DNA from: an uncultured Oscillospiraceae bacterium
GTDB lineage: Bacteria; Bacillota; Clostridia; Oscillospirales; Oscillospiraceae
Direction: 5' to 3'
DNA: 64,000 nt
Assembly: GCA_910578505.1 (NCBI GenBank)
Contig: CAJTPV010000010.1
Coordinates: 19,754-83,753, forward strand
Both the position numbers and the translations under genes were made by a program. The notes beneath the pieces are model-generated. The model saw only the letters and a list, made by a program, of their open reading frames with translations. It searched no databases and had not been told where the DNA came from. Positions 7,984 through 16,249 of this stretch are shown here, one piece after another; position 1 is the first letter of the stretch; every line of letters begins with the position of its first letter.

Positions 7984-8340
7984 CTATTCACCCCTCTTGG
8001 AATTCCGCTCAATAGCGAGACCTTCTATATAACGATTCAAGATTTCTTCAACATTCTCAATGTGTTCAGGAGGAAGCCTGCTTAATCGGGCGGTTATGCT
8101 GGTCACATCGGCAGTTTCTGTGCCTCCCGTCAAAATAAAGTCGCTGGATACGAGAAGAACGGAACAAAGACGGCTTAACGCCGGGACAGAAAGGCCAACA
8201 GTTCCACGCTCAACACCGGATAGGAATTGAGCAGTCACATCTACCAACTCTGCCAATCGCTCCTGTGTTAATCCTGCCGCCTCCCGTGCTTGCTTCACCC
8301 GGAGGCCAATCTGAACATTTTCTTGCTTTTTATCTGCCAT
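7984..8340 (-). CDS. XRE-family HTH regulator, divergent from the SLOG operon
   Basis: 118 residues; AAAGGTGAG seven bases upstream fixes the ATG at 8340. HTH at residues about 10-65 (IGLRVKQAREAAGLTQERLAELVDVTAQFLSGVERGTVGLSVPAL). A C-terminal motif SRLPPEHIENVEEILNRY is shared with the XRE protein at 24544 (SRLPPNKFKIVKNILNQL), showing a common origin. Its ribosome-binding site lies inside a CTCACCT/AGGTGAG inverted repeat that overlaps the divergent promoter, so autoregulation plus control of the rightward genes is likely. Confidence 0.86.
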   Translation of the reverse strand: MADKKQENVQIGLRVKQAREAAGLTQERLAELVDVTAQFLSGVERGTVGLSVPALSRLCSVLLVSSDFILTGGTETADVTSITARLSRLPPEHIENVEEILNRYIEGLAIERNSKRGE

Positions 8341-8346
8341 ATCAAA

Positions 8347-8388
8347 CTCACCTTTCACTTGTATTTTAGGTGAGCTTTGTAGTATAAT
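8347..8388 (+). promoter_or_regulatory. Divergent promoter with candidate XRE operator
   Basis: Rightward TTGTAT (8359-8364), 18 bp, TATAAT (8383-8388). The inverted repeat CTCACCT (8347-8353) / AGGTGAG (8368-8374) has half-site centres 21 bp apart, two helical turns, and spans the -35 region. It fits a dimer-binding operator for the XRE protein encoded to the left. Confidence 0.55.
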
Positions 8389-8449
8389 ACAGATATCCAT
8401 AATTTATTTTTTCTATGTTTTAAAATTTAGTCAGAAAGGATGAGCACAT

Positions 8450-8869
8450 ATGCGTCAGACAATAGAGACCAAGCAAAAACTGGATGCCATTCTGAAAGCC
8501 TTTGGCGATTATATCCGGGAACAAGACTTTTTTGATATAGTCTACTCCGAGAAAGTAGGATATATCTGCATTCTGGCACGCAACCTTGCAGATGAATGTC
8601 CGGAGTGGATGGACACACCCGAAAGACTGCTGGGTTCCCTTTTCAACGACATCATCAATGATGCGATTTTCTCCCCAGACAATTCTAAGCAGGAGCATGA
8701 ACACTTGACCTTGACAGAGTATGAGGAAACCGAAAGCCGCCGCCGTATAACGGCGATTCTGAAAACGATGGAGGGAGAGGACGCGGCTCACTATCTTGAC
8801 TTCCTGGATACCTACATCAAGGCATACCAAGAGGACGGCGCAAGGCGCAGAGCAGAGGTGGAAGGATGA
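8450..8869 (+). CDS. Hypothetical protein, partner of SLOG protein
   Basis: 139 residues, acidic and helical, without signal peptide or membrane span. I do not recognise a family. It opens with RQTIETKQKLDAILKAFGDYIREQDFFDIVYSEKVGYICIL and carries LLGSLFNDIINDAIF and a charged C-terminus ending ARRRAEVEG. Its last four bases overlap the start of the SLOG gene (ATGA), so the two are translationally coupled and probably function together. The visible promoter at 8359-8388 lies about 60 bases upstream. Confidence 0.8.
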   Translation: MRQTIETKQKLDAILKAFGDYIREQDFFDIVYSEKVGYICILARNLADECPEWMDTPERLLGSLFNDIINDAIFSPDNSKQEHEHLTLTEYEETESRRRITAILKTMEGEDAAHYLDFLDTYIKAYQEDGARRRAEVEG

Positions 8870-9438
8870 AAAATGACCTTAATAAGTGCTGTGCCTTTAC
8901 GGGACACCGCCCTGCCAAGTTTCCCTGGAAGTACGACGAGAAAGACTCCCGGTGTATCGAGTTGAAGAGTGTGCTTGCCCAGCAGATCAACAATTTGGCG
9001 GCAGCTGGCGTGACGAACTTCTTTTCCGGTATGGCTCTGGGTACGGACACCTGGGCAGCTGTAGCAGTCCTTGACCTGCGAGAGCGAAACCCGGCGATAA
9101 AACTGCACTGTGTCCTGCCTTGCGAGGGACAGGAAGCTACATGGACTCTTCCCGCTCAAATGCGCTATAGGTGCATTTTAGATGAAGCGGATTCTGTTGA
9201 GTATGTGAAGCGGCTTTATGATGGGAGATGTATGCTAGAGCGCAACCAAAGGCTGATTGATTCCGCCGGATTCCTGCTGGCGGTTTATAATGGGGAGAAG
9301 CGGGGCGGGACGGCTGCTACCGTCCGTTACGCACAAAAGGCAGGTCGGGAGATTATCGTGATTGACCCTATTGCCCGATGTATAACCCGTAAACATCCAA
9401 CACTGGAAAAAAGCCGTGATGGAGGTACGCTTTCTTGA
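8866..9438 (+). CDS. SLOG-superfamily protein (DUF1273/YpsA-like)
   Basis: 190 residues. The N-terminal CCAFTGHRPAKFPWKYDE, the central FFSGMALGTDTWAAVAVLDLR, and LLAVYNGEKRGGTAATVRYAQ are signatures of the DUF1273 branch of the SLOG Rossmann-like fold, which is expected to bind nucleotides or nucleotide-derived ligands. Biochemical role unknown; such proteins are common on mobile islands beside XRE regulators. The gene overlaps the preceding hypothetical gene by 4 bases and is divergent from the XRE gene at 7984. A deleted relative is present at 24192-24449. Confidence 0.88.
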   Translation: MKNDLNKCCAFTGHRPAKFPWKYDEKDSRCIELKSVLAQQINNLAAAGVTNFFSGMALGTDTWAAVAVLDLRERNPAIKLHCVLPCEGQEATWTLPAQMRYRCILDEADSVEYVKRLYDGRCMLERNQRLIDSAGFLLAVYNGEKRGGTAATVRYAQKAGREIIVIDPIARCITRKHPTLEKSRDGGTLS

Positions 9439-9462
9439 CCCCAGGAACATCCCGCCTCCTTT

Positions 9463-10644
9463 CTATCGTTCCAGCAGCACCTCCGCCAGGGCCTTGCCCA
9501 GCAGCCGGGCAGAGAACAGGGCCTCGTCCAAAGAGTTTCCCGCCGCGCCCATCTCAATCAACAGGCTCCCGGTGGTGGTGTGCTGGTTGTACCGGGAATT
9601 GCGCACAGTAATGGGCCGCATCAGCGTGGGGTACTTCTCCGCCAGATGCTGCTGCACCGCCACAGCCAGCTTCAGGTTTTCCCGCCACTGAGGGTGCTCC
9701 AGGCCGCCGCCGTCCGTGCCCACGACCCAGCTCATCTGGGCCGTGTTCACCCCCTCCGCACTGCTCACCACCTTGTACATGCTGCCGTCGGTCCCGGCAA
9801 TGGCATCCCGGTGGACATCCAGCACAAAGGAGATGGTGGGATACTCCTCCAAATACGCCTCCACCGTCTCCAGGGACCGGTTGTAGGCCCCGCTGTACTC
9901 CGGGTAGTCGTGGAGGGTGGTGTCATGGAGCACCGTCAGCCCGGCGTCCTCCAGCGTCCGGGCCAGCTCATCCCCCACCCGCACCACGTTGTACGCGCAG
10001 TCGGTGGTCCGGCACTCGCCGCTGGGGACATACTCCTCCCCCGGCGGCATGGTGTAGGCCTCGCTGGCGTGGGTGTGGACAATCAGCACCTGGGGGCCCT
10101 CCTCCTCGGACAGAGCGGCGGCAAAGGAGCCGTCAAAAATGGAGGCATCCAGGCTGTTGTCGCTGCGGTTGTTGATGTACACGTCCCCCGTCACCAGATA
10201 GCCGTCAGCGGAGGCGGGAGCCAGGGTCTTGGCCGCGACGCCGTTGTCCGCAAACGACAGCGGCGTCTCCTCCTGGGGCGCGGGCTCCTCCGGCTCCGGC
10301 ACGGCAGGTTCCGCCGGCTCGTCCGGCTGGCCGGGCTCGGCGCTGTCCTCCGGCTCCCCGGCCCGCCGCAGCTCCAGCACAGCCTCCTGCCCCGCCAGCA
10401 GGGCAGGACTCTGGGCAATGGCCAGGGCCACCGGCGCCGGCAGCGGCAGCTCCGAGCGCAGGTCCCCCAGCTGGCAGCGCAGGAGGTGCATGGCCAGGTC
10501 CCCCCGCTGCCCCAGGGCCTCCAGTGCGCCGCGGGCCGTGGGGCTGGCCGCGGTGACGGCCACCAGATAGAGCACCGCTCCCGACAACAGAAGCGCCGTG
10601 ATCTGCCGCCGCCGCTGGGGACGGGGCCTGCGCCGAATGGTCAT
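9463..10644 (-). CDS. spoIIP: Stage II sporulation protein P
   Basis: 393 residues. With SpoIID and SpoIIM it forms the DMP peptidoglycan hydrolase that thins the septum and drives engulfment; SpoIIP is the amidase/endopeptidase. After a basic start (TIRRRPRPQRRR) one membrane helix ITALLLSGAVLYLVAVTAA anchors it. An E/P-rich linker of about 40 residues follows, then the catalytic domain with LIVHTHASEAYTMP, FVLDVHRDAIAG and LLIEMGAAGNSLDEAL. The ATG at 10644 has GGGAG upstream. A CATAGGAT box with an ATAT 15 bases before it could be a sigma-E site, as expected for this gene, but this is a weak match. Confidence 0.95.
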   Translation of the reverse strand: MTIRRRPRPQRRRQITALLLSGAVLYLVAVTAASPTARGALEALGQRGDLAMHLLRCQLGDLRSELPLPAPVALAIAQSPALLAGQEAVLELRRAGEPEDSAEPGQPDEPAEPAVPEPEEPAPQEETPLSFADNGVAAKTLAPASADGYLVTGDVYINNRSDNSLDASIFDGSFAAALSEEEGPQVLIVHTHASEAYTMPPGEEYVPSGECRTTDCAYNVVRVGDELARTLEDAGLTVLHDTTLHDYPEYSGAYNRSLETVEAYLEEYPTISFVLDVHRDAIAGTDGSMYKVVSSAEGVNTAQMSWVVGTDGGGLEHPQWRENLKLAVAVQQHLAEKYPTLMRPITVRNSRYNQHTTTGSLLIEMGAAGNSLDEALFSARLLGKALAEVLLER

Positions 10645-10712
10645 GCTGCATCGCTCCCTTTCCTTGCTTGTCCCTACCATCCTATGCACAGCCTGTCCGG
10701 CATATACCAAAA

Positions 10713-10788
10713 CGCCAGCCCTCCGGTCCCCCGGACAGCTGGCGTCCTTTTTGCAACCTAAAGGCAGGCAGCCCGCAGACTGCCTGCC
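10713..10788 (-). terminator. Two tandem terminators after ispH-S1
   Basis: GGCAGGCAG/CTGCCTGCC (10763-10788) and ACGCCAGC/GCTGGCGT (10713-10746) form two hairpins in the gap before spoIIP. The second is followed on the minus strand by TTTTGG. They insulate spoIIP from the upstream operon. Confidence 0.7.
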
Positions 10789-10820
10789 CCGTCTTGACTT
10801 GTCCCAATCAGCCGGCTCTC

Positions 10821-12767
10821 TTACTCCTCGTCCTCAACAGGAGCGGGTGCGGGCGCCAGGATGGCGCGGATGGACAGGGAAATCTTCTTCTTCTCCTCGT
10901 CCACAGCCGTGATCTTCGCGTCCACGGTCTGGCCCTCCTCCAGCACGTCGCCGGGCTTCTCAATGCGGTGGTCGGCGATCTGGGAAATATGGATCAGGCC
11001 GTCCACGCCGGGCACGACCTCGGCGAAAGCGCCGAAGGTCATCAGCTTCACAATGCGCACCGGGGCCACATCGCCCACCTTGTAGGTGTCCATAAACACC
11101 TGCCAGGGATTGGTGCTACGGTCCTTCACGCCCAGAGAAATCTTCTTCTTCTCAGGATCGAAGGAGATAACATACACCTCCAGCGTGTCGCCGATCTTGA
11201 CGATCTCGTTGGGATGCTTGATGCGGCTCCAGGACAGGTCGGTAATATGTACCATCCCGTCCACGCCGCCGATGTCCACGAACACGCCGTAGCTGGTCAT
11301 GCTCTTCACGGTGCCGGTATAGCGCTTATCCACTTCGATGTTGGCCCAGACCTCGGCGGCGGCGGCCTGACGGGCCTCCTGCTGCACCACCTTGATGGAA
11401 CCCACCACACGGCGGCGGGCCCGGTTGACCTCGGTAATGCGCAGCTTCACCCGCTGCTTGACCAGCTCGGTCATCGCCGCGTCACGGGGCAGGCCGGACT
11501 GGGAGGCGGGGATGAACACCCGCACGCCCTTGACGGACGCCACAACGCCGCCCTTGTTCTCCTCCGTCACGACGCCTTCCATGATCTCCTTGCTGTTGCA
11601 GGCCTCCTCGATGTTCTCCCATACCTTCACAGCGTCCACGCGCTTCTTCGACAGCGTGGCATACCCTTCCACATCGTTGACACGGATGACGAACAGCTCC
11701 ACCTGATCGCCCACCTTCACCACGTCCTCCGGCTTCACATCCGGATCGTCCGTCAGCTGGTCCAGGGGAATGTAGCCGGCCTGCTTGCAGCCCAGATCCA
11801 CATGGACCTCTGTCGGGGTAATCGCGGTGACCACACCGGTTACCTTATCTCCTGTATTTAAAGTATTGGTATACTGCTCTACCAATTCGGCAAAATTTTC
11901 CATACCTTCGCCCTGGATTTTTTCTTCCATCGTCTTTATGACCTCCTTTATGATGCTCGCAGGCGTGGAGGCCCCCGCCGTCAAACCAACCGCCGAGCAC
12001 CGCGACAGGCCCTCCCAGGGCAGCTCGTCCGCGTCCTCAATCTGGAACACGCGGGAGCACTGTAAACGGCAAATCTCTGTCAAGTGCTTGGTATTAGCGC
12101 TTTTGGGGTCACCAACCACCACCATAGCGTCCATCCTGGCGGCGAGGAGGGCCGCTTCCGATTGACGTGTATGCGTAGCATCACATATTGTATCAAATAT
12201 TTTTAGATTTGTACACCTTTTTTTTAGAATTTTCAAAGAAGTTTCCCAAATTTCTCTGCGCAGGGTGGTCTGGGACACCACCGTCAGGGCCAAATCTCCT
12301 GTATTTGCAAGGCTTTCGCACCATGCAAGCGTCTCCTCCGGACCAGAAAATACCTTGAGCGCCCGGCACCAGCCCCCCACGCCCCGGACCTCCGGGTGGG
12401 CGGGGTCGCCGATCATCACCGGCTGCCGGCCCTCCCGCTCCGCCTCCGCCACGATCTGGTGGACCTTCGCCACCCGGGGGCAGGTGGCGTCCACCACCTG
12501 CGCGCCCCGCTGCTCCAGGGCCTCATAGACCGCCCTCCCCTCCCCGTGGGCCCGCAGCAGGACGCTGTCCCCAGGCCGGGCCTCCTCCGGCGAGTCAATG
12601 GCCGTCAAGCCCAGAGCGGCCAGGCGGGCGATCTCGTGGTCGTTATGTATAATGTGCCCCAGCATCCGGGGTCTGGCCGCCGCGGCAGCCAGCTCCTCCG
12701 CCATCCGCACCGCCCTGGCCACGCCGAAGCAGAAGCCCGCGCTCTTTGCCGCCGTTACTTTTTCCAT
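10821..12767 (-). CDS. ispH: IspH (HMBPP reductase) fused to ribosomal protein S1 domains
   Basis: 648 residues. Residues 1-285 are 4-hydroxy-3-methylbut-2-enyl diphosphate reductase, the last MEP-pathway enzyme, with its Fe-S cysteines in AGFCFGVARAV, DATCPRVAKVH and FDTICDATHTRQ. From about residue 300 come four S1 (OB-fold) RNA-binding repeats: GDKVTGVVTAITPTEVHVDL, EGVVTEENKGGVVASVKGV, GTVKSMTSYGVFVDIGGVDG and VRIVKLMTFGAFAEVVPGVDG. An internal Met (MENFAELVEQ) at the junction could allow a separate S1 product, but it lacks a strong ribosome-binding site. The fusion is known in Clostridia. It overlaps plsC by 13 bases. A roughly 100-base AT-rich patch near 12170-12260 is out of keeping with the rest. 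Confidence 0.95.
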   Translation of the reverse strand: MEKVTAAKSAGFCFGVARAVRMAEELAAAAARPRMLGHIIHNDHEIARLAALGLTAIDSPEEARPGDSVLLRAHGEGRAVYEALEQRGAQVVDATCPRVAKVHQIVAEAEREGRQPVMIGDPAHPEVRGVGGWCRALKVFSGPEETLAWCESLANTGDLALTVVSQTTLRREIWETSLKILKKRCTNLKIFDTICDATHTRQSEAALLAARMDAMVVVGDPKSANTKHLTEICRLQCSRVFQIEDADELPWEGLSRCSAVGLTAGASTPASIIKEVIKTMEEKIQGEGMENFAELVEQYTNTLNTGDKVTGVVTAITPTEVHVDLGCKQAGYIPLDQLTDDPDVKPEDVVKVGDQVELFVIRVNDVEGYATLSKKRVDAVKVWENIEEACNSKEIMEGVVTEENKGGVVASVKGVRVFIPASQSGLPRDAAMTELVKQRVKLRITEVNRARRRVVGSIKVVQQEARQAAAAEVWANIEVDKRYTGTVKSMTSYGVFVDIGGVDGMVHITDLSWSRIKHPNEIVKIGDTLEVYVISFDPEKKKISLGVKDRSTNPWQVFMDTYKVGDVAPVRIVKLMTFGAFAEVVPGVDGLIHISQIADHRIEKPGDVLEEGQTVDAKITAVDEEKKKISLSIRAILAPAPAPVEDEE

Positions 12768-13357
12768 CCGCTGACCTCATCCAGGGCGTAGATGCGCCGC
12801 AGGATCTCCTCCGCCGCCTGGCGGCTCTCCTCAGCGGTGGCCCGCCGCCCGGCGATAACGGGGCTGTAGGGTTCGCCGAAGACGATGGTGGTCCGGCGCA
12901 GGAACTTGTGCTTATCCCCGCAGTACACGGGCACCATGGGCGTCTTGGTGCGGGTGGCCATCACGGCCACGCCCCCCTTGGCCTCCACCTCGCCCTCGCT
13001 GTCCACCCGCGTCCCCTCCGGGAACACCAGCAGCCGCTTTCCCTCGTTCAGGGAGCGGATGGCGGTCTTCATCGCCCCCAGGTCGTTGCCGCCCCGCTTG
13101 ACGGGAAAGATGCCCAGCCTGCGCAGCAGGAAGCCAATGACCGGAATATGGAACAATTCGTCCTTCGCCATCACCACCAGGCGGGAGTCCACGGGCAGGG
13201 ATACGGCGATGAGGAAGGGGTCCCAGGCGCTGACATGATTGGCGCACAGCAGCGCTCCGCCCTCCGGCAGGTTCTCCAGTCCCACCACCCGGTGGGGGAA
13301 GAACAGCCAGATCAGCGGCTTGATGACGGTATACGCCAGATGATAGAATCTGTTCAT
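12755..13357 (-). CDS. plsC: 1-acyl-sn-glycerol-3-phosphate acyltransferase
   Basis: 200 residues. Transfers the second acyl chain to lysophosphatidate in phospholipid synthesis at the membrane. The family motifs are present: NHVSAWDP (HX4D catalytic pair), GIFPVKRGG, FPEGTR and VPVYCGD. An N-terminal hydrophobic stretch (HLAYTVIKPLIWLFF) anchors it. The start overlaps the cmk stop by ATGA and its end overlaps ispH, so cmk-plsC-ispH form one translationally coupled operon. Confidence 0.94.
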   Translation of the reverse strand: MNRFYHLAYTVIKPLIWLFFPHRVVGLENLPEGGALLCANHVSAWDPFLIAVSLPVDSRLVVMAKDELFHIPVIGFLLRRLGIFPVKRGGNDLGAMKTAIRSLNEGKRLLVFPEGTRVDSEGEVEAKGGVAVMATRTKTPMVPVYCGDKHKFLRRTTIVFGEPYSPVIAGRRATAEESRQAAEEILRRIYALDEVSGWKK

Positions 13358-14046
13358 AGGCTCAGCTGTTCCCTGACCAGCCGCAGGACCTCCTGCCTGC
13401 TCTGCTCAAAGTTCAGCTCGCTGGTATCCAGCCGCACGGCGTCCGCCGCCCGCTTCAGCGGCGCCGTGGCCCGGTGGGTGTCGTTATAGTCCCGCTCCTC
13501 GATCTCCACCAGGATCACGCCGTAATCCACCGGCGTGCCCTGCTCCCGCAGCTCCCGGTGGCGGCGCTTTGCCCGCTCCTCAGCGCTGGCGGTCAGGTAA
13601 ATCTTCACATCTGCATCCGGCAGGACCACTGTGGCAATGTCCCGGCCGTCCATGATCACGTTGTGCTTTTTGGCCATATCCCGCTGCATATCCAGCAGGA
13701 AGTCCCGCACCGCCGGGATCTCGGACACCTGGGAGGCGCACATAGAGATCTCCGGCAGGCGAATCTCCTTCGTCACGTCCTCGCCGTTGAGATACATCCG
13801 CTGCAGCCCGGCCCCATCGTAGCCCATGGTAATCACCATCTCCGGCAGCAGGGCTGCCACAGCCTGGGCGTCCTTGGGGTCCACGCCCTTCTGCCGGACG
13901 CAGTACGCCACCGTGCGGTAAATGGCTCCTGTGTCCACGTAGAGAAATCCCAATTCCTGGGCCACGCTGCGGGCAATGCTGCTCTTCCCCGCCCCGCTGG
14001 GTCCGTCCAGCGCCACCGAAACATATTTCTTTTCTTCTGAACTCAT
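13354..14046 (-). CDS. cmk: Cytidylate kinase
   Basis: 230 residues; phosphorylates CMP and dCMP to the diphosphates with ATP. P-loop ALDGPSGAGKSSIAR at about 10-24, then VDTGAIYRTVAY, the inserted CMP-binding domain, and MDGRDIATVVLPDADVKIYLTAS. The start at 14046 gives MSSEEKK; the longer in-frame start has no clear ribosome-binding site. First gene of the cmk-plsC-ispH unit, which is a common arrangement in Clostridia. Confidence 0.95.
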   Translation of the reverse strand: MSSEEKKYVSVALDGPSGAGKSSIARSVAQELGFLYVDTGAIYRTVAYCVRQKGVDPKDAQAVAALLPEMVITMGYDGAGLQRMYLNGEDVTKEIRLPEISMCASQVSEIPAVRDFLLDMQRDMAKKHNVIMDGRDIATVVLPDADVKIYLTASAEERAKRRHRELREQGTPVDYGVILVEIEERDYNDTHRATAPLKRAADAVRLDTSELNFEQSRQEVLRLVREQLSL

Positions 14047-14137
14047 TGTCGGCCTGCCTTTCCTTGCCGTCTTTCCGGCAAGCATATTAAATTATTGCTT
14101 CCCCGCCGGTCAAAACGGCAAGGGGTAATGCCTTCTC

Positions 14138-15382
14138 TCACAGTCCGGCCTGGGCGGCCCGCGCCGCCGCCGTTCCCGCCAGATGGCCTGTGGACCAGGC
14201 GATCTGCAGGTTAAAGCCGCCGGTATAGGCGTCCGCGTCCAGGACCTCGCCCGCAAAATACAGTCCGGGCATGATCTTCGACTCCATGGTGGACGGGTTG
14301 ACCTCCCGCACCGCCACGCCGCCGGAGGTGACGATGGCCTCCTCCACCGGGCGCGGCCCGGCGATCTCCACCGGCAGGGCCTTCAGCAGCGTCAGCACCC
14401 GGCGGCGCTGCTCCTTTTTCAGGTCGTGGACCTTCAGCCGCGGCTCGACGCCTGTCAGCTCCACAAAGGGCTCGATCAGCTTTCTCGGCAGAAGGTCGCT
14501 GAAGGCGTTGATAAAGTCGCTGTTGGCATACCGGGCAAAATCCGAGAGCAGACGCCGGTCCAGCGCCGCCTCGTCCAGCGCGGGCTTCAAATCCACCTCC
14601 AGCCGGTAGCGCTTTTTGCCGAAGCTGCGCATATGGGCGGAGGCCGACAGGATCATGGGCCCGCTCACGCCGAAATGGGTAAACAGCATCTCCCCGAAAT
14701 CGCTGTAAATTTTCTTGTCATTCTCATAGACCCGCACCGCCGCGTTGCGCAGGCTCAGCCCCTGCAGGCGGCTGCACAGCTCCCCTGCCGCGCACAGCGG
14801 CACCAGGGACCCTGCGGGCTCTATGATGGTGTGTCCGGCGGACCGGGCCAGCCGGTAGCCGTCCCCGGTGCTGCCGGTCAGAGGATAGCTCACGCCGCCG
14901 GTGGCCACAATAACGCAGGCCGCCTCATAGTCCGCCTGCTGCCCCTTGACGCCCCGGAGCCTGCCGTCCCGGAACAGCAGCGCCTGGGCCCGGTCCCGCA
15001 CGATCTCCACCTCCAGCCGGCGCAGGTATTTCTCCAGCGCGCAGCTGATGTCAAAGGCCCGGTCCGATACCGGGAACACCCGGTTCCCCCGCTCCGTCTT
15101 CAGCGGCACGCCCAGGCCCTCGAAAAAGTCCATCACGTCCCCGCTGCCGAACCGGGCGAAGGCGCTGTACAGAAACCGCCCGCCGCGGGGCACATTCTGC
15201 AGGAATTCCTCCAGGCCGCAGCTGTTGGTCACGTTGCACCGGCCCTTGCCGGTAATATTCAGCTTTTTGCCCAGCCGCTCATTGGGCTCCAGCAGCACTG
15301 TCCGCCCGCCGTTTTCCGCCGCCGCGCAGGCGGCCATCATTCCGGCGGGCCCGCCGCCAATCACAACAATATCATGGATCAT
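14138..15382 (-). CDS. HI0933/BaiN-like flavoprotein
   Basis: 414 residues. The N-terminal dinucleotide-binding motif VVIGGGPAGMMAACAAAENG binds FAD. Further family signatures are GKKLNITGKGRCNVTN and the C-terminal PGLYFAGEVLDADAYTGGFNLQ with AWSTGHLAG. This is the HI0933-like NAD(P)/FAD-dependent oxidoreductase family; BaiN is one member, but the substrate cannot be inferred here. The chosen ATG at 15382 overlaps the preceding RpiR gene by 11 bases; an ATG 18 bases further upstream is possible. Confidence 0.88.
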   Translation of the reverse strand: MIHDIVVIGGGPAGMMAACAAAENGGRTVLLEPNERLGKKLNITGKGRCNVTNSCGLEEFLQNVPRGGRFLYSAFARFGSGDVMDFFEGLGVPLKTERGNRVFPVSDRAFDISCALEKYLRRLEVEIVRDRAQALLFRDGRLRGVKGQQADYEAACVIVATGGVSYPLTGSTGDGYRLARSAGHTIIEPAGSLVPLCAAGELCSRLQGLSLRNAAVRVYENDKKIYSDFGEMLFTHFGVSGPMILSASAHMRSFGKKRYRLEVDLKPALDEAALDRRLLSDFARYANSDFINAFSDLLPRKLIEPFVELTGVEPRLKVHDLKKEQRRRVLTLLKALPVEIAGPRPVEEAIVTSGGVAVREVNPSTMESKIMPGLYFAGEVLDADAYTGGFNLQIAWSTGHLAGTAAARAAQAGL

Positions 15383-16229
15383 CAAACACCCCGTACTCAT
15401 CCCAAATCCCCTCCAGGCGGTTGAAGATCTGGGCGATATCCGCGTTTTTTCTGTGGCCCGCCGCCACGATCAGCGCGTTGAGCAGACTGAAGGGAGCAAC
15501 CAGCGAATCCACAAAGGAGATCATGTCGCTCCTGGCCAGCAGCGCGGCGGAGGCCATGGGGTACAGCGGGGACATGGCGCTGTCGGTGATGGCCACCACG
15601 TCCGCCCCCCGGTCGTGGGCAAAGCGCACGCCCTTCACCGTGGACTGGCAGTACCGCGGGAAGCTGATGCCCACCAGCAGGTCCCCAGGCCCGATGCGCA
15701 GCATACTCTCCAGGATGTCGCCGGCACTGTTGCTGGTGACCAGGGACACATTGTCAAAAATCAGATGCAGATAAAAATGCAGGTACCCCGCCAGAAAGGA
15801 GCTGGAGCGCACGCCCAGGATATAGATATGCCTGGCGGCCATCAGCTTATCCACCACCGCCGCAAAAGCCGCCCGGTCCACCTCCTCCACCGCCACGCGG
15901 ATCTTGTCCATGTCCTGCTGCAGGACAGAGGTGATCACGTCGGAGCTGAAGAGCGTGCTGTTGGACGCCTGTATGCGCTGGATGGAGGTCAATTTGCTGC
16001 GCACCAGTTCCTGCAGCGCCTTCTGCATGGCCGGATAGCCGTCATAGCCCAGCATCGCCGCAAAACGTACCACGGTGGACTCGCTCACATGCACCAGCTT
16101 CCCTAATTTCCCCGCTGTCATGAATGCGGCTTTGTCATAGTCGGACAGGATATATCCGGCGATCCGCTTCTGCCCCTTGGAGAAGCTGCCCATATTGTCC
16201 TGAATCGTATGTAGTACGTCCTTTTTCAT
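15372..16229 (-). CDS. MurR/RpiR-family transcriptional regulator
   Basis: 285 residues. N-terminal HTH_6 domain (residues about 1-77: FSKGQKRIAGYILSDYDKAAFMTAGKLGKL, HVSESTVVRFAAMLGYDGYP). C-terminal SIS sugar-phosphate-binding domain with IYILGVRSSSFLAGYLHFYL and GDLLVGISFPRYCQSTV. Such regulators respond to phosphosugars, but no sugar gene is adjacent, so the target is unknown. The 3' end overlaps the flavoprotein gene; the DUF1963 gene ends 20 bases upstream. Confidence 0.9.
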   Translation of the reverse strand: MKKDVLHTIQDNMGSFSKGQKRIAGYILSDYDKAAFMTAGKLGKLVHVSESTVVRFAAMLGYDGYPAMQKALQELVRSKLTSIQRIQASNSTLFSSDVITSVLQQDMDKIRVAVEEVDRAAFAAVVDKLMAARHIYILGVRSSSFLAGYLHFYLHLIFDNVSLVTSNSAGDILESMLRIGPGDLLVGISFPRYCQSTVKGVRFAHDRGADVVAITDSAMSPLYPMASAALLARSDMISFVDSLVAPFSLLNALIVAAGHRKNADIAQIFNRLEGIWDEYGVFDDP

Positions 16230-16249
16230 GTCCTACTCCTTCTGGCCGG

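Larger units (their letters stand above)
7551..7989. repeat. Inverted and direct repeats bracketing the first XRE gene
   Basis: The 22 bases at 7551-7572 (GAATAGAAAAAATCAGCATT plus two) recur as reverse complement at 7967-7989 with one extra A. In addition the 22 bases at 7577-7598 recur in direct orientation at 7960-7981 with one mismatch. These copies enclose the 327-bp XRE gene. The right copy forms the stop codon and tail of the second XRE gene. No target-site duplication is visible. This may be a mini-element end pair or a duplicated terminator. Confidence 0.6.

Noticed and set aside
11850..11960. Separate rpsA gene starting at the internal Met of the IspH-S1 protein
   Set aside because: The frame runs unbroken from IspH into the S1 repeats and the internal ATG has only a weak GAAGG upstream, so a fusion is the simpler reading.
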